This document shows, in pieces, positions 37,395-46,545 of a stretch of 64,000 bases of DNA (the first letter of the stretch is position 1; each line of letters opens with the position of its first letter). The DNA lies in assembly GCA_036848175.1 (NCBI GenBank), contig DAIUKO010000004.1:16141-80140 (forward strand), read 5' to 3'. The position numbers and the translations under genes are program-made. The stretch comes from QHWF01 sp036848175 (GTDB lineage Bacteria; Acidobacteriota; Vicinamibacteria; Vicinamibacterales; CAVVIG01). Below the pieces are notes generated by a model, which ran no database searches, was not told the origin of the DNA, and saw only the letters and a program-made list of their open reading frames with translations.

Positions 37395-38294
37395 ATGTAC
37401 GAACGCTACTACGGGCTTCGAGAGCGGCCCTTCGATCTGACGCCAAACCCGCGATACCTGTTTCTCTCAGCGAAGCATCGCGAGGCGTTGAGCCACCTGC
37501 ACTACGGCATCTCCGGCCGCAGAGGCATCACCGTCCTCATCGGTGAAGCCGGCACCGGCAAAACGACCCTCGTCCATGCCGCGCTCGAGCAGCAGCGCGA
37601 AGAGAACACGTGCGCGGTCTACTTGAGCAATCCGCTGCTGTCGCGCAGCGAATTCTTCGAGTTCCTGGCGTGGGGATTCGGACTCGACGCCAGCGCCGAG
37701 ACGTCGAAAACCAGGTTCGTGCTCGAGCTGACGCGGACGCTGGCGGCGCGCCTCGAGGCCGGCGGCACCGCCGCGCTGGTGATCGACGAGGCGCAGTGCC
37801 TCTCTCACGAGCTGATGGAGGAAATCCGTCTGCTCGCGAACATCGAAACCACGACCGACAAACTGCTGCCGGTGGTGATGGTCGGTCAGCCGGAGCTCGC
37901 CGATCGTCTGAACGAACCGTCGCTGAGGCAGCTGAAGCAGCGCGTCGCGTCGCGGTGCAGCCTGCCGGCGCTCGATGCCGTGGAGACCGCCGCGTACGTG
38001 TCCAACCGCCTCGCCATCGCCGGCGGGGCGAGCGATCAGATCTTCACGGAGTCGGCCATCGAGACGATCTTCGAACACTCGCGCGGCATCCCGCGGACGG
38101 TGAGCGTCATTTGCGACAACGCGCTGCTCACTGGCTTCGCCGCCGACGAGCGTCCGATCGGACGCGACACGATCCTCGAGGTGTGTCGCGATTTCGATCT
38201 GCGCGCACCGGGCGGGGACGATTCGGCGCTGTCGCCCGGGGTGTCGCCGCTGGCAGCGATGCCAGGCGCGCCGCGGACGTCTTCTTTCTTCTGA
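37395..38294 (+). CDS. ExeA-like AAA ATPase of XrtA-type EPS clusters
   Basis: 299 aa. It begins MYERYYGLRERPFDLTPNPR, the typical ExeA/XrtA-ATPase start. Walker A is GEAGTGKTTL; Walker B-like ALVIDEAQCLS; arginine region LKQRVASRCSL. Predicted cytoplasmic motor or regulator in EPS secretion; its exact role is not established. The kinase gene starts 13 bases downstream. Confidence 0.92.
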   Translation: MYERYYGLRERPFDLTPNPRYLFLSAKHREALSHLHYGISGRRGITVLIGEAGTGKTTLVHAALEQQREENTCAVYLSNPLLSRSEFFEFLAWGFGLDASAETSKTRFVLELTRTLAARLEAGGTAALVIDEAQCLSHELMEEIRLLANIETTTDKLLPVVMVGQPELADRLNEPSLRQLKQRVASRCSLPALDAVETAAYVSNRLAIAGGASDQIFTESAIETIFEHSRGIPRTVSVICDNALLTGFAADERPIGRDTILEVCRDFDLRAPGGDDSALSPGVSPLAAMPGAPRTSSFF

Positions 38295-38307
38295 TTGGGA
38301 TTCCTCG

Positions 38308-39162
38308 ATGAGCCGTTTGGATGCTGCCCTCCGTCGTGCCCGTGCGTTGAACGATCAGCAGCCTGAGACGCCGCAAGGCGAACCGAAGGTCGAGCGGATG
38401 TCGCGCGCCCTGGCGGCGCTCGCCGACGCGCCGCCGGCGGTGCCGCATTCGAACTCGCCGACCAACGTGCGTACCGCGGAGTTCTACGCGGAGAAGCTCG
38501 TCGTCACCGAGCGGCCGGCGCAGTCGACGATCGAGCAGTACCGCAAGCTCGCGGCCACGCTGCACCACGCCCAGACGGAGCGTCAGCTGAAGGTCGTCAT
38601 GGTGTCGAGCGCGGTGTCGGGCGACGGCAAGACGCTCACCTCCACGAATCTCGCGCTCACGCTCAGCGAATCGTACCGGCGGCGCGTGCTGCTCATCGAC
38701 GCGGATCTCCGCCGCCCGAGCATCCACGAAGTGTTTCAGGTCAAGAACGTACACGGGCTGACCGACAGCTTGAAGGCGGAGTCCGATCGCCGGCTGCCGC
38801 TGATTCAGGCCTCGGCGTATCTGAGCCTCCTCCTGGCGGGCCGCCCGGATTCCGATCCGATGAGCGGCCTGACGTCGGGCCGCATGCGCCGGCTCATCGG
38901 AGAAGCCGCGGCGACGTTCGACTGGGTGATCATCGACACGCCGCCGGTCGTGCTGCTGCCCGACGCGAACCTGCTCGCCGCGATGGTCGATGCGGCCGTC
39001 CTCGTGATCGGCGCTGGCAAGACGCCGCATAAATTGATCAGCCGTGCCGTCGACGCGCTGGGCCGGAACCGGATTCTCGGCGTCGTGCTGAATCGCGTCG
39101 ATCCGTCGTGCCTCGCGGGCGGCTACGGATACGGCTATTACGCTTACGGAGAGCGCGGCTGA
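38308..39162 (+). CDS. BY-kinase (CpsD/CapB-like tyrosine autokinase)
   Basis: 284 aa. Walker A SSAVSGDGKT (about 100-109), Walker A' RRVLLIDADLRRPSIH, and Walker B WVIIDTPP. The tail GGYGYGYYAYGERG has five tyrosines, as in BY-kinases. It has no membrane helix; the Wzz-like protein presumably supplies the activator domain. It regulates EPS chain length by autophosphorylation. Confidence 0.94.
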   Translation: MSRLDAALRRARALNDQQPETPQGEPKVERMSRALAALADAPPAVPHSNSPTNVRTAEFYAEKLVVTERPAQSTIEQYRKLAATLHHAQTERQLKVVMVSSAVSGDGKTLTSTNLALTLSESYRRRVLLIDADLRRPSIHEVFQVKNVHGLTDSLKAESDRRLPLIQASAYLSLLLAGRPDSDPMSGLTSGRMRRLIGEAAATFDWVIIDTPPVVLLPDANLLAAMVDAAVLVIGAGKTPHKLISRAVDALGRNRILGVVLNRVDPSCLAGGYGYGYYAYGERG

Positions 39163-39178
39163 CGCCGCCAATCATTCC

Positions 39179-40567
39179 ATGGTCAAAGCCTTCATCCATC
39201 ACACCAATCGGCGGTCGATGACGCTCACGGTGTGCGAGAGCGTGTTCCTCACCGCCGCCGTCGCGTTGAGCACGCATCTGCTCGCCGGCGATCGGCTCGG
39301 TCCGGTCTTCAACAGCCCGCCGCTGTTCTGGAAGAGCGTGCTGATCGCGTTCGTCTGCCAGTTGTGCCTGTACTACGCCGACGTGAACGACTTCGGCATC
39401 ACCGCCGACCGCCGCGAGCTGCTGGCACGCATCCTCAAGGCGCTCGGCGGCAGCTCGATGATCCTGGCGGCGCTGTACTTCTGGTTTCCGCCTCTCGTCA
39501 TCGGCCACGGCGTGGTATCGCTGGCCGCGGTGCTCGCCGTCGCCCTGGTGATCAGCTGGCGCGTCTCCTTCGTGTGGCTCGCCCGACTGTTCGCGCCGCG
39601 CAAGCGATTCCTGATCATCGGGACGAGTCCGACCGCTCGCAGTTTTGCGCGCGAGCTCCAGGGACGCGAAGACCTGGGCGTCGAGATCGTCGGCTTCGTC
39701 GATCCGGACAAATTGGCGACGGGCACGGCGAAGGTTCCGGTGATCGGCTCGATCGAAGATATTCCGGCCATCGTCCGTGCGCGCTCGGTGGATCGCGTCA
39801 TCGTCAGCCTCGCGGATGCACGCGGCAAGCTGCCGATGTCCACCTTGCTGCAGATGAAGCTCGATGGCGTGACCTTCGATCATCTGACGTCGGTCTACGA
39901 GGAGTACACGGGAAAGATCGCCGTCGAGAATCTTCGTCCAAGCTGGCTGATCTTCGCTGAAGGCTTCCGGAAGACGCGCGGCCGCGCCGTCATCAAGCGC
40001 ATCATCGACATCTGCTTTGCGGCGACGGCGATCCTCGTCGTGTCTCCGGTGCTGCTGCTGGTTGCCGTTGCCGTCAGGCTGACCTCCCATGGGCCGGTGC
40101 TCTACCATCAGCGCCGCGTCGGGCAGAACGGCCGGCTGTTCTACGTGCACAAGTTTCGATCGATGGTCGCCGACGCCGAAGCGGCGACCGGCGCCGTGTG
40201 GGCGGCCAAGCACGGCGACTCCCGGATCACGCCGCTCGGCCGCATCATGCGGCGGTCGCGCCTCGACGAGCTGCCGCAGCTCTGGAACATCCTCTGCGGC
40301 CACATGAGTCTCGTCGGTCCGCGGCCCGAACGGCCCGAATTCGTCAGCTCGCTGCGCCAGCAGATTCCCTTCTACGCCAACCGTCACATCGTCAAGCCGG
40401 GTCTGACCGGGTGGGCGCAGGTGCGCTACACCTACGGCGCGAGCGTCGAAGATGCGATGGAGAAGCTGCAGTACGACCTCTTCTACATCAAGCACATGTC
40501 GATCGCGCTGGACCTGATGATCATGCTGGCGACGGTGAAGACGGTTCTCCTGCGGAAGGGCGCCTGA
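39179..40567 (+). CDS. EPS priming sugar-phosphate transferase (TIGR03013-like)
   Basis: 462 aa. Several N-terminal membrane helices, a CoA-binding-like domain with FLIIGTSPTARSFARELQ, and the C-terminal bacterial sugar transferase domain: YHQRRVGQNGRLFYVHKFRS, SRLDELPQLWNIL, SLVGPRPERPEF and YTYGASVEDAMEKLQYDLF. It transfers hexose-phosphate to undecaprenyl phosphate, the first step of repeat-unit synthesis. The conserved GASVEDA string is typical of XrtA-associated members. Confidence 0.94.
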   Translation: MVKAFIHHTNRRSMTLTVCESVFLTAAVALSTHLLAGDRLGPVFNSPPLFWKSVLIAFVCQLCLYYADVNDFGITADRRELLARILKALGGSSMILAALYFWFPPLVIGHGVVSLAAVLAVALVISWRVSFVWLARLFAPRKRFLIIGTSPTARSFARELQGREDLGVEIVGFVDPDKLATGTAKVPVIGSIEDIPAIVRARSVDRVIVSLADARGKLPMSTLLQMKLDGVTFDHLTSVYEEYTGKIAVENLRPSWLIFAEGFRKTRGRAVIKRIIDICFAATAILVVSPVLLLVAVAVRLTSHGPVLYHQRRVGQNGRLFYVHKFRSMVADAEAATGAVWAAKHGDSRITPLGRIMRRSRLDELPQLWNILCGHMSLVGPRPERPEFVSSLRQQIPFYANRHIVKPGLTGWAQVRYTYGASVEDAMEKLQYDLFYIKHMSIALDLMIMLATVKTVLLRKGA

Positions 40568-40568
40568 G

Positions 40569-41468
40569 ATGTCCGACCGGGACGAGATCGTCAACGCGAT
40601 GACCGTGGACGTGGAGGACTACTTCCACGTCAGCGTGTTCGACGGTGTGGTGCCGCGCAGCCGCTGGACGCAGCTCGAGAGCCGCGTCACCGCGAACACC
40701 GAACGGCTGCTGGAGATGTTCGAGGCGACGGGCGTGCAGGCGACGTTCTTCGTGCTGGGCTGGGTGGCTGAACGCTGTCCGCATCTCGTGGAGCGGATTG
40801 CGTCGCTCGGCCACGAAGTCGCGTCGCACGGCTACGGCCACCGGCTCGTCTACGACCAGACGCCGTCCGAATTCCGCGAGGACGTGCGCCGCTCCAAGGC
40901 GGTCCTCGAAGCCATCACCTCGGCGCCGGTCCGCGGGTATCGCGCGCCCAGCTACTCGGTGACGCCGCGCTCGTTGTGGGCGCTGGACATCCTGATCGAG
41001 GAAGGCTTCCGATACGACGCCAGCATCTTCCCCGTTCACCACGACCGTTACGGCATCCCGGTGTCGGCGCGGCATCTCTACCGCATCGACCGCGCGGGCG
41101 GCACGCTGTGGGAAGCGCCGGCCTCGACCGTCCGCTGCGGCACGATGAACCTGCCGATCGCCGGCGGCGGCTATTTCCGGATTCTCCCGTATGCGTGGAC
41201 GCGCTGGGGCATCGCGCGATTGAACCGTGTCGAGCGGCGTCCGGCAATCTTCTATCTGCATCCCTGGGAGATCGATCCGAATCAACCGCGGCTCGATGCG
41301 TCGCTGCTCAGTCGTTTCCGCCACTATCGCAATCTCGACCAAACCGAATCGCGGCTTCGCTCGCTGCTCCACGATTTTCGCTTCGGTCCGATGTTCTCGG
41401 TGCTGACGTCGGGCAGTGAAGCGGTCGTCGACGCCGCGCTTCCGCTGCCGCTTCCTTATTTGTGGTGA
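40569..41468 (+). CDS. polysaccharide deacetylase, NodB/DUF3473 type
   Basis: 299 aa. TVDVEDYFHVS at residues 12-22 with the metal Asp, HExxSHGYGH with His87 and His91, RGYRAPSYSVTP, YDASIFP, and a C-terminal DUF3473 with FYLHPWEIDPNQPR. This is the deacetylase found in XrtA EPS clusters. One base separates it from the transferase gene. Confidence 0.94.
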   Translation: MSDRDEIVNAMTVDVEDYFHVSVFDGVVPRSRWTQLESRVTANTERLLEMFEATGVQATFFVLGWVAERCPHLVERIASLGHEVASHGYGHRLVYDQTPSEFREDVRRSKAVLEAITSAPVRGYRAPSYSVTPRSLWALDILIEEGFRYDASIFPVHHDRYGIPVSARHLYRIDRAGGTLWEAPASTVRCGTMNLPIAGGGYFRILPYAWTRWGIARLNRVERRPAIFYLHPWEIDPNQPRLDASLLSRFRHYRNLDQTESRLRSLLHDFRFGPMFSVLTSGSEAVVDAALPLPLPYLW

Positions 41469-42502
41469 CCTGCGTGCAACTGATTGTTTCGACCGACACA
41501 ACCGAAGTGGAGTGGGACTCGTTCGTCGAGCGTCATCCAGACGCGAGCGGCTATCATTTGTGGCGATGGCGCCGCGTGATGGAGCGTGCGTTTGGCCATC
41601 GAACCGTCTATCTCGCGGCGCGGCGTGACGACGACGTCGTCGGCGTGCTGCCGGCGGTGATGATCAAGAGCCGCCTCTTCGGGCGCTCGCTCGTGTCGCT
41701 GCCGTTCCTCAATTACGGCGGCGTGGTCGCGTCCGATGCCGAGGTCGCGCGCCTGCTCCTCGACCATGCCGCAAGCGTCGGCTCGCGTGAAGGGGCATCT
41801 CATTTCGAACTGCGCCATCTGGTCCAGCGCTTCACCGATCTGCCCGTCAAGCGGCACAAAGTGACGATGCGATTGCGCCTGTGTTCGAGCGAAACGGATC
41901 AATGGGCGCATATCGATCGCAAGGTTCGCAATCACATCAGGAAAGCGCAGAAGAACAATCTGACCGGTGAAACCGGCGGCCGCGAGCTGCTGGGCGATTT
42001 CTATGCGGTGTTCGCGCACAACATGCGCGATCTCGGCACGCCGGTCTACGGCCGCGGCTTCTTCGAAGAAGTGTTCGAGCAGTTCCCGACCGCCGCGCGC
42101 GTCTTCGTCGTGCGCCACGAGGGAAGCGCCGTTGCGGCCGCAATCGGCTATACGTTCCGCGACACGATCGAAATACCCTGGGCATCGTCGCTGAAAGCGT
42201 ACCGTCCGCTGTGCGCGAACACGCTCCTCTACTGGCACGCGATGCAGCACGCGATCGCCAACGGTCTCGCGACGTTCGACTTCGGCCGTTCGACGCCGGG
42301 TGACGGGCCATTCCACTTCAAGTCACAATGGGGCGCGGAACCGTCGCCGCTGGCGTGGGAGTACCGGTTGTTCAAGGGCGAACGGCTGCCGGATCAAAGC
42401 CCGAGCAATCCCAAGTTCCGAGCGGCGATTGCGATGTGGAAGCGTCTGCCCGTACCCGTGGCGACGTGGCTCGGTCCCGCGATCGTTCGATCGATTCCAT
42501 GA
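41462..42502 (+). CDS. FemAB-like GNAT protein of XrtA-type EPS clusters
   Basis: 346 aa. The Mur-ligase-like/FemAB GNAT fold is suggested by FVERHPDASGYHLWRW, GVLPAVMIKSRLFGRSLVSL, VRNHIRKAQKNNL, GFFEEVFEQFP and FDFGRSTPGDGPFHFK. The GTG at 41462 overlaps the deacetylase stop; a GTG at 41474 is equally possible. Function in EPS cluster unknown, possibly amino-acyl decoration of the polymer. Confidence 0.92.
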   Translation: MVTCVQLIVSTDTTEVEWDSFVERHPDASGYHLWRWRRVMERAFGHRTVYLAARRDDDVVGVLPAVMIKSRLFGRSLVSLPFLNYGGVVASDAEVARLLLDHAASVGSREGASHFELRHLVQRFTDLPVKRHKVTMRLRLCSSETDQWAHIDRKVRNHIRKAQKNNLTGETGGRELLGDFYAVFAHNMRDLGTPVYGRGFFEEVFEQFPTAARVFVVRHEGSAVAAAIGYTFRDTIEIPWASSLKAYRPLCANTLLYWHAMQHAIANGLATFDFGRSTPGDGPFHFKSQWGAEPSPLAWEYRLFKGERLPDQSPSNPKFRAAIAMWKRLPVPVATWLGPAIVRSIP

Positions 42503-45225
42503 GGGTCGCGGTCTCCGACCGTCCCGTCGACGGCTCAGCAAAGGCAAAGACCACGCGCATTCCGATCACGGTCGCCGCGAAGACCGAGGAAGGCGCGCTC
42601 CTCAGGCGGACAGCGGAGCCCGTCACGATAGGGCTGCCGTTTCCGAGCGGCGTCTGCGTCGATGCCCGGTTGCTGACGATTGAAGGCGGCCCTGAAACGA
42701 CCGCCCTCCAACCGGACCTCGGCGCGGTGCGTCCGCTGCAAGCCCGCGTTCTCGATCGCTGGCCCGACGGTTCGATCCGTTGGGCCCTGCTCGACTTTCA
42801 GGCCGACACCGATGGTCGAGCGCCGAGCCGTTACGACATCGTTCTCACGCAAGGGGTCGAAACTCTCGCCGAAGGGGCCGACCCACGTGTCGGCCCCAAG
42901 CCGGACACACGGGTCCGGCCCTACGAGGACTGTTCCGTATCGCGCGTTGCCATCGCGGCACACGATGGACGACTGACCATCGACACGGGCGCCGCGCGTT
43001 TTGTCGTCGCGCCGCGCGGACCGTTCCCGTTCGAATCGGTGGTGGTCGATGAATCGCCGGTCATTGATTCGGCCGGCAGCGGGCTCTTCGTCGAAAGCGC
43101 CCATGGTGCATCACTGACCGCTGAGATCGAGCGCGTCGCGATTGAGGAACAAGGGCCGCTTCGCTCGACCGTCAGATGTGAAGGCACCGTGCGGGGAGCG
43201 CGCGGCACGAGCGTGTTGCAACTGATCGCCCGCCTGCACTTCTTTGCAGGATCGGCAACGGTCCGCGTGGCGCTGACGATTCGGAATCCGCAGCCGGCGC
43301 GACATCCTGGCGGGTGCTGGCCGCTTGGCGAACGTGGTTCGCAGCTTCTACGCGACGTCTCGCTGCGCATCGCGCTGGCTGGTAGCGATCCAGCGACGCC
43401 GATTCGTTGTTCGCCCGAGCGCGATGCGCCGTATCAGAACGGCACGGCGCCGTTCGAGCTCTATCAGGACTCGAGCGGCAGCGACAACTGGCGCAGCACG
43501 AACCACAAGAACCGCGATGGAGTCATCCCGCTCCAGTTTCGCGGCTACCGCCTTCGCAAGGGCACGGGCGAACGCAGCGGTCACCGTGCGTCGCCGGTCG
43601 TGTCGATGTCGCGCGGCGGCGCCGAGATCGCCGTCGCGATGCCGCATTTCTGGGAGAACTTTCCCAAAGCGATCGAAGCTGGACTCGAGGGTCTGACGCT
43701 GCGGCTTTTTCCACGGCAGTCGGCCAACGGCCACGAAATCCAGGGCGGCGAGCAGAAGACGCACACGTTCTTTCTCGCGTTCGATCGCGACCGCGTCACC
43801 CCGGTGCCGCTCGACTGGTGCCGCTCGCCGCTCCTCGCGCGCGCCGATCCGGCGTGGTACTGCGCGTCGGGCGCCGTGCCGTATTTGCTTCCCGCCGCGG
43901 AAGATCCGGACCGCGACTACGTCGCGCTCACGCAGTCAGGCGTCGACGGCCACGATACGTTCGCGCGCAAGGCCGAGAAGATCGACGAGTACGGATGGCG
44001 GAATTTCGGCGACCTCTATGCCGATCACGAAGCGGTGTTCCAGACCGCCGGGCCGCCGCTCGTCTCTCACTACAACAATCAGTACGACGGCGTCGCCGGC
44101 TTCGCGATCCGCTTTCTGCGATCGGCTGACGCGCGGTGGTGGACGCTGATGGACGATCTCGCGTCGCATGTCGCTGACATCGACGTGTATCACACCGCCG
44201 GCGACAAGGCCGCCTACAACCACGGGTTGTTCTGGCACACGTATCACTACGTCGATGCCGCGACGTCCACGCACCGGTCGTATCCGACCGATCCGACCGC
44301 CGGCGGCGGGCCGTCCGCGGAGCACAACTACCCTGCCGGTCTCCTTCTGCACTATTACCTGACCGGCAATCCGATGTCGCGGGAGACGGCCGTCGAGCTC
44401 GCGCAGTGGGTGATCGACATGGACGACGGCAGCCAGACTGTGTTCCGCTGGCTCGATCGCGGCGCCACCGGACTGGCCAGCATGACCGGTTCGCCGCTGT
44501 ATCACGGCCCCGGACGAGGCGCCGCCAATTCAATCGTGGCGCTGCTGACCGGTCATCGCGCAACTCGTGACGCGAAGTTCCTCGCCAAGGCCGAAGCGCT
44601 CATCCGCCGCTCGGTGCACCCGGAGGACGATCTCGTCGAGCGCAACCTGCTCGACGCCGAACGCCGGTGGTTCTACACGGTGTTTCTGCAGGCGCTCGGC
44701 AAGTATCTCGACTACAAGGTCGAGTTGGGCGAAGTCGACGGCTCCTACGCGTACGCGCGCGCCAGCCTGCTGCACTACGCCGCGTGGATGGTCGAGCACG
44801 AATATCCGTACCTCGATCGCCCTGAGATCCTGGAATACCCGACTGAGACGTGGGCCGCCCAGGACATGCGCAAGAGCGACGTGTTCACTTACGCGGCGAA
44901 GCATTCCACTGGCGAGGCGCGCACCCGATTCCTGGAGCGCGCGGACTTCTTCTTCCAGGCGTCGGTTTCGAAGTTGAGCAGCATGCCGACGCGCACGCTG
45001 ACGCGACCGGTCGTACTGATGCTGACCAACGGGCTGATGCACGCCGGCTGTCCGCGGACGTCGAGCATGCCGGCACCCTCTGCCGCGCAGACGGCCGACT
45101 TCGGCGCACCGGAATCGTTCGTGCCGCAGAAAACGAGAGCGATGAAGCGAGCGCGCCTGATCGCCGCCGCCATGGCCGCGACGACGGTCATCGCTGCAGC
45201 CGCCGCTCTTCTCTCTTTGTTGTAG
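42499..45225 (+). CDS. PL26/YetA-like (PcRGLX) protein with C-terminal membrane helix
   Basis: 908 aa, overlapping the FemAB stop by 4 bp. The N-terminal part (IPITVAAKTEEGALL ... VTIGLPFPSGVC) and RWPDGSIRWALLDFQ, FFAGSATVRVALTIRNPQ match the RIFT-barrel/YetA-like exo-rhamnogalacturonan lyase superfamily; the middle is an alpha-toroid-like region (NHKNRDGVIPLQFRGY, YHTAGDKAAYNHGLFWHTYH). The last 25 residues form a single membrane helix, with no signal peptide obvious. Substrate and activity unproven; it may trim or degrade the EPS. A palindromic repeat (42874-42919) is read in frame. Confidence 0.82.
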   Translation: MRVAVSDRPVDGSAKAKTTRIPITVAAKTEEGALLRRTAEPVTIGLPFPSGVCVDARLLTIEGGPETTALQPDLGAVRPLQARVLDRWPDGSIRWALLDFQADTDGRAPSRYDIVLTQGVETLAEGADPRVGPKPDTRVRPYEDCSVSRVAIAAHDGRLTIDTGAARFVVAPRGPFPFESVVVDESPVIDSAGSGLFVESAHGASLTAEIERVAIEEQGPLRSTVRCEGTVRGARGTSVLQLIARLHFFAGSATVRVALTIRNPQPARHPGGCWPLGERGSQLLRDVSLRIALAGSDPATPIRCSPERDAPYQNGTAPFELYQDSSGSDNWRSTNHKNRDGVIPLQFRGYRLRKGTGERSGHRASPVVSMSRGGAEIAVAMPHFWENFPKAIEAGLEGLTLRLFPRQSANGHEIQGGEQKTHTFFLAFDRDRVTPVPLDWCRSPLLARADPAWYCASGAVPYLLPAAEDPDRDYVALTQSGVDGHDTFARKAEKIDEYGWRNFGDLYADHEAVFQTAGPPLVSHYNNQYDGVAGFAIRFLRSADARWWTLMDDLASHVADIDVYHTAGDKAAYNHGLFWHTYHYVDAATSTHRSYPTDPTAGGGPSAEHNYPAGLLLHYYLTGNPMSRETAVELAQWVIDMDDGSQTVFRWLDRGATGLASMTGSPLYHGPGRGAANSIVALLTGHRATRDAKFLAKAEALIRRSVHPEDDLVERNLLDAERRWFYTVFLQALGKYLDYKVELGEVDGSYAYARASLLHYAAWMVEHEYPYLDRPEILEYPTETWAAQDMRKSDVFTYAAKHSTGEARTRFLERADFFFQASVSKLSSMPTRTLTRPVVLMLTNGLMHAGCPRTSSMPAPSAAQTADFGAPESFVPQKTRAMKRARLIAAAMAATTVIAAAAALLSLL
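42874..42919. repeat. two tandem palindromes inside the PL26-like reading frame
   Basis: A 9-bp perfect stem (GGGGCCGAC/GTCGGCCCC, 42874-42897) is followed by a 7-bp stem (GCCGGAC/GTCCGGC, 42900-42919) and ends in GGCCCTAC. This is the same repeat type as the intergenic GTAGGGC family, here translated in frame as a stretch including ADPRVGPKPDTRVRP. Confidence 0.75.
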
Positions 45226-45337
45226 ACGACGCGCCCATTCGGGACACGATCGCGCCGCACCCGCTCCACCTGACTCAACCCCAAAGATCAAGCTCACCCG
45301 AGGCCGCCCCGCGCGCACCGGTGCTGTCGCTCGAATT

Positions 45338-45380
45338 GAATTTTTTACTGTAAACATCGGTCTTATTTTGTGTAAGATAG
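45338..45380 (+). promoter_or_regulatory. AT-rich promoter/operator region upstream of padR
   Basis: The 40 bases before the PadR gene are unusually AT-rich (TTTTTTACTGTAAACATCGG, TCTTATTTTGTGTAAGAT). TAAGAT (45375-45380) resembles a -10 element. PadR proteins often repress their own promoter; no clear dyad was found. Confidence 0.35.
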
Positions 45381-45385
45381 CCGCC

Positions 45386-45673
45386 ATGCTGCCGAAGAAA
45401 GAACTGCTCATCCTCGAGATGCTCGTCTCGGCAGGACCGATGTACGGGTTGCAACTCGTCGAACGATCCGACGGCGCGCTCAAGCGAGGCACGGTGTACG
45501 TGACGCTCGGGCGCATGGAGTCCAAAGGCTTCGTCGAGTCGGAGCAGGAAACGCCCGATCCCGGCGCCATTGGATTACCACGGCGCATCTATCGTCCGAC
45601 GGCGCAGGGCGAGCGAATGCTCCGGGCATGGGCGACGTTCACGCGCGAAGTGGCGTGGGAGGTGAAGCCATGA
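45386..45673 (+). CDS. PadR-family transcriptional regulator
   Basis: 95 aa. Winged-helix PadR signature: LLILEMLVSAGPMYGLQLVE, KRGTVYVTLGRMESKGFVES and RRIYRPTAQGERML. The ATG at 45386 is preferred to an earlier TTG-type start. It overlaps the following membrane-protein gene by 4 bp, a pairing that is very frequent in Acidobacteriota. Ligand unknown. Confidence 0.94.
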   Translation: MLPKKELLILEMLVSAGPMYGLQLVERSDGALKRGTVYVTLGRMESKGFVESEQETPDPGAIGLPRRIYRPTAQGERMLRAWATFTREVAWEVKP

Positions 45674-46299
45674 CACCGGGGGCGAGACTGCTGAAGATCG
45701 CGCGATGGTTTTTCAACGAGCGCTTCAGCGCCACCGTCGTTCGTCCGACGATCGCCGATCTTCAATCAGAACTGGCCGCGGCCGGACCAGACCGCCTGAA
45801 GCGTCTGGGCGCGCGATGGCGCGGTTACTGCGCCTTCTGGACGCTGATCTTCGTCTCGCCATTTGCGTCGTGGTCCGAGGACCGGCCGCACAGCGGCAAC
45901 GGCGGTGTCGCCGTAGGGGCGGCCGTCGTCACGCTGCTGACGGTGGTGACGCTCGGCGCGTGGATGGTGTTCGTGGCAGCCGCGGGCACGCTGGTCGCGT
46001 TTCTGATTCACGCTTGGTACGAGCGCCATCCCTCTGAGATTGCCGTGCCGCCCGACGCATCGGGGCGCTCACCGCAAATCAACTTCTCGTCGACCGACGT
46101 CGCTGGCAACGTCGGCGGCCTGATCTTCGTCGTCGGCAGCGTGTTGATCGTGTCCGTCGGCGTGCCGTCGGTGTTGTGGTTCCTGTTGGCGAGCACCGTC
46201 GCCGCGTGTTTCGTCGCGTGGGGCCTCGCCGCGTGGCATACGCGCGCACGAGGGGAGGACTGGACATCTGGCGGACGACCGCCGCGAGTGCTGTTGTAA
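45670..46299 (+). CDS. PadR-coupled membrane protein of unknown function
   Basis: 209 aa, four or five predicted membrane helices (GYCAFWTLIFVSPFA, VVTLLTVVTLGAWMVFVAAA, LIFVVGSVLIVSVGVPSVLW, STVAACFVAWGLAAWH). The N-terminal cytoplasmic part (ARLLKIARWFFNERFSATVV) resembles the beginning of PadR-linked permease-like proteins, but the usual ADOP core is absent. Possibly the regulator's own target. Confidence 0.82.
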   Translation: MTPGARLLKIARWFFNERFSATVVRPTIADLQSELAAAGPDRLKRLGARWRGYCAFWTLIFVSPFASWSEDRPHSGNGGVAVGAAVVTLLTVVTLGAWMVFVAAAGTLVAFLIHAWYERHPSEIAVPPDASGRSPQINFSSTDVAGNVGGLIFVVGSVLIVSVGVPSVLWFLLASTVAACFVAWGLAAWHTRARGEDWTSGGRPPRVLL

Positions 46300-46335
46300 G
46301 TACGTAGACCGATCTCGGACGCGCCGTCGACCGCT

Positions 46336-46545
46336 AATGCGTCGGAAGAACCGGCTACCGTGAGTACGCGAGCGCCGGCCGCGCGGCGCGNNNNNNNNNN
46401 NNNNNNNNNNNNNNNNNNNNNNNNNNNNNNNNNNNNNNNNNNNNNNNNNNNNNNNNNNNNNNNNNNNNNNNNNNNNNNNNNNNNNNNNNNAATGCGTCGG
46501 AAGAACCGGCTACCGTGAGTACGCGAGCGCCGGCCGCGCGGCGCG
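46336..46545. other. assembly gap with 55-bp duplicated flanks
   Basis: 46336-46390 is identical over all 55 bases to 46491-46545, on either side of 100 Ns (46391-46490). The duplicated sequence is the 3' end of the glycosyltransferase gene. 55 is a common assembler k-mer, so the two contigs probably overlap and 155 bases should be deleted. No real sequence need be missing. Confidence 0.92.

Noticed and set aside
46355..46390. A second truncated glycosyltransferase gene left of the N gap
   Set aside because: It is the exact 55-bp duplicate of the real gene end, best explained as overlapping contig ends.
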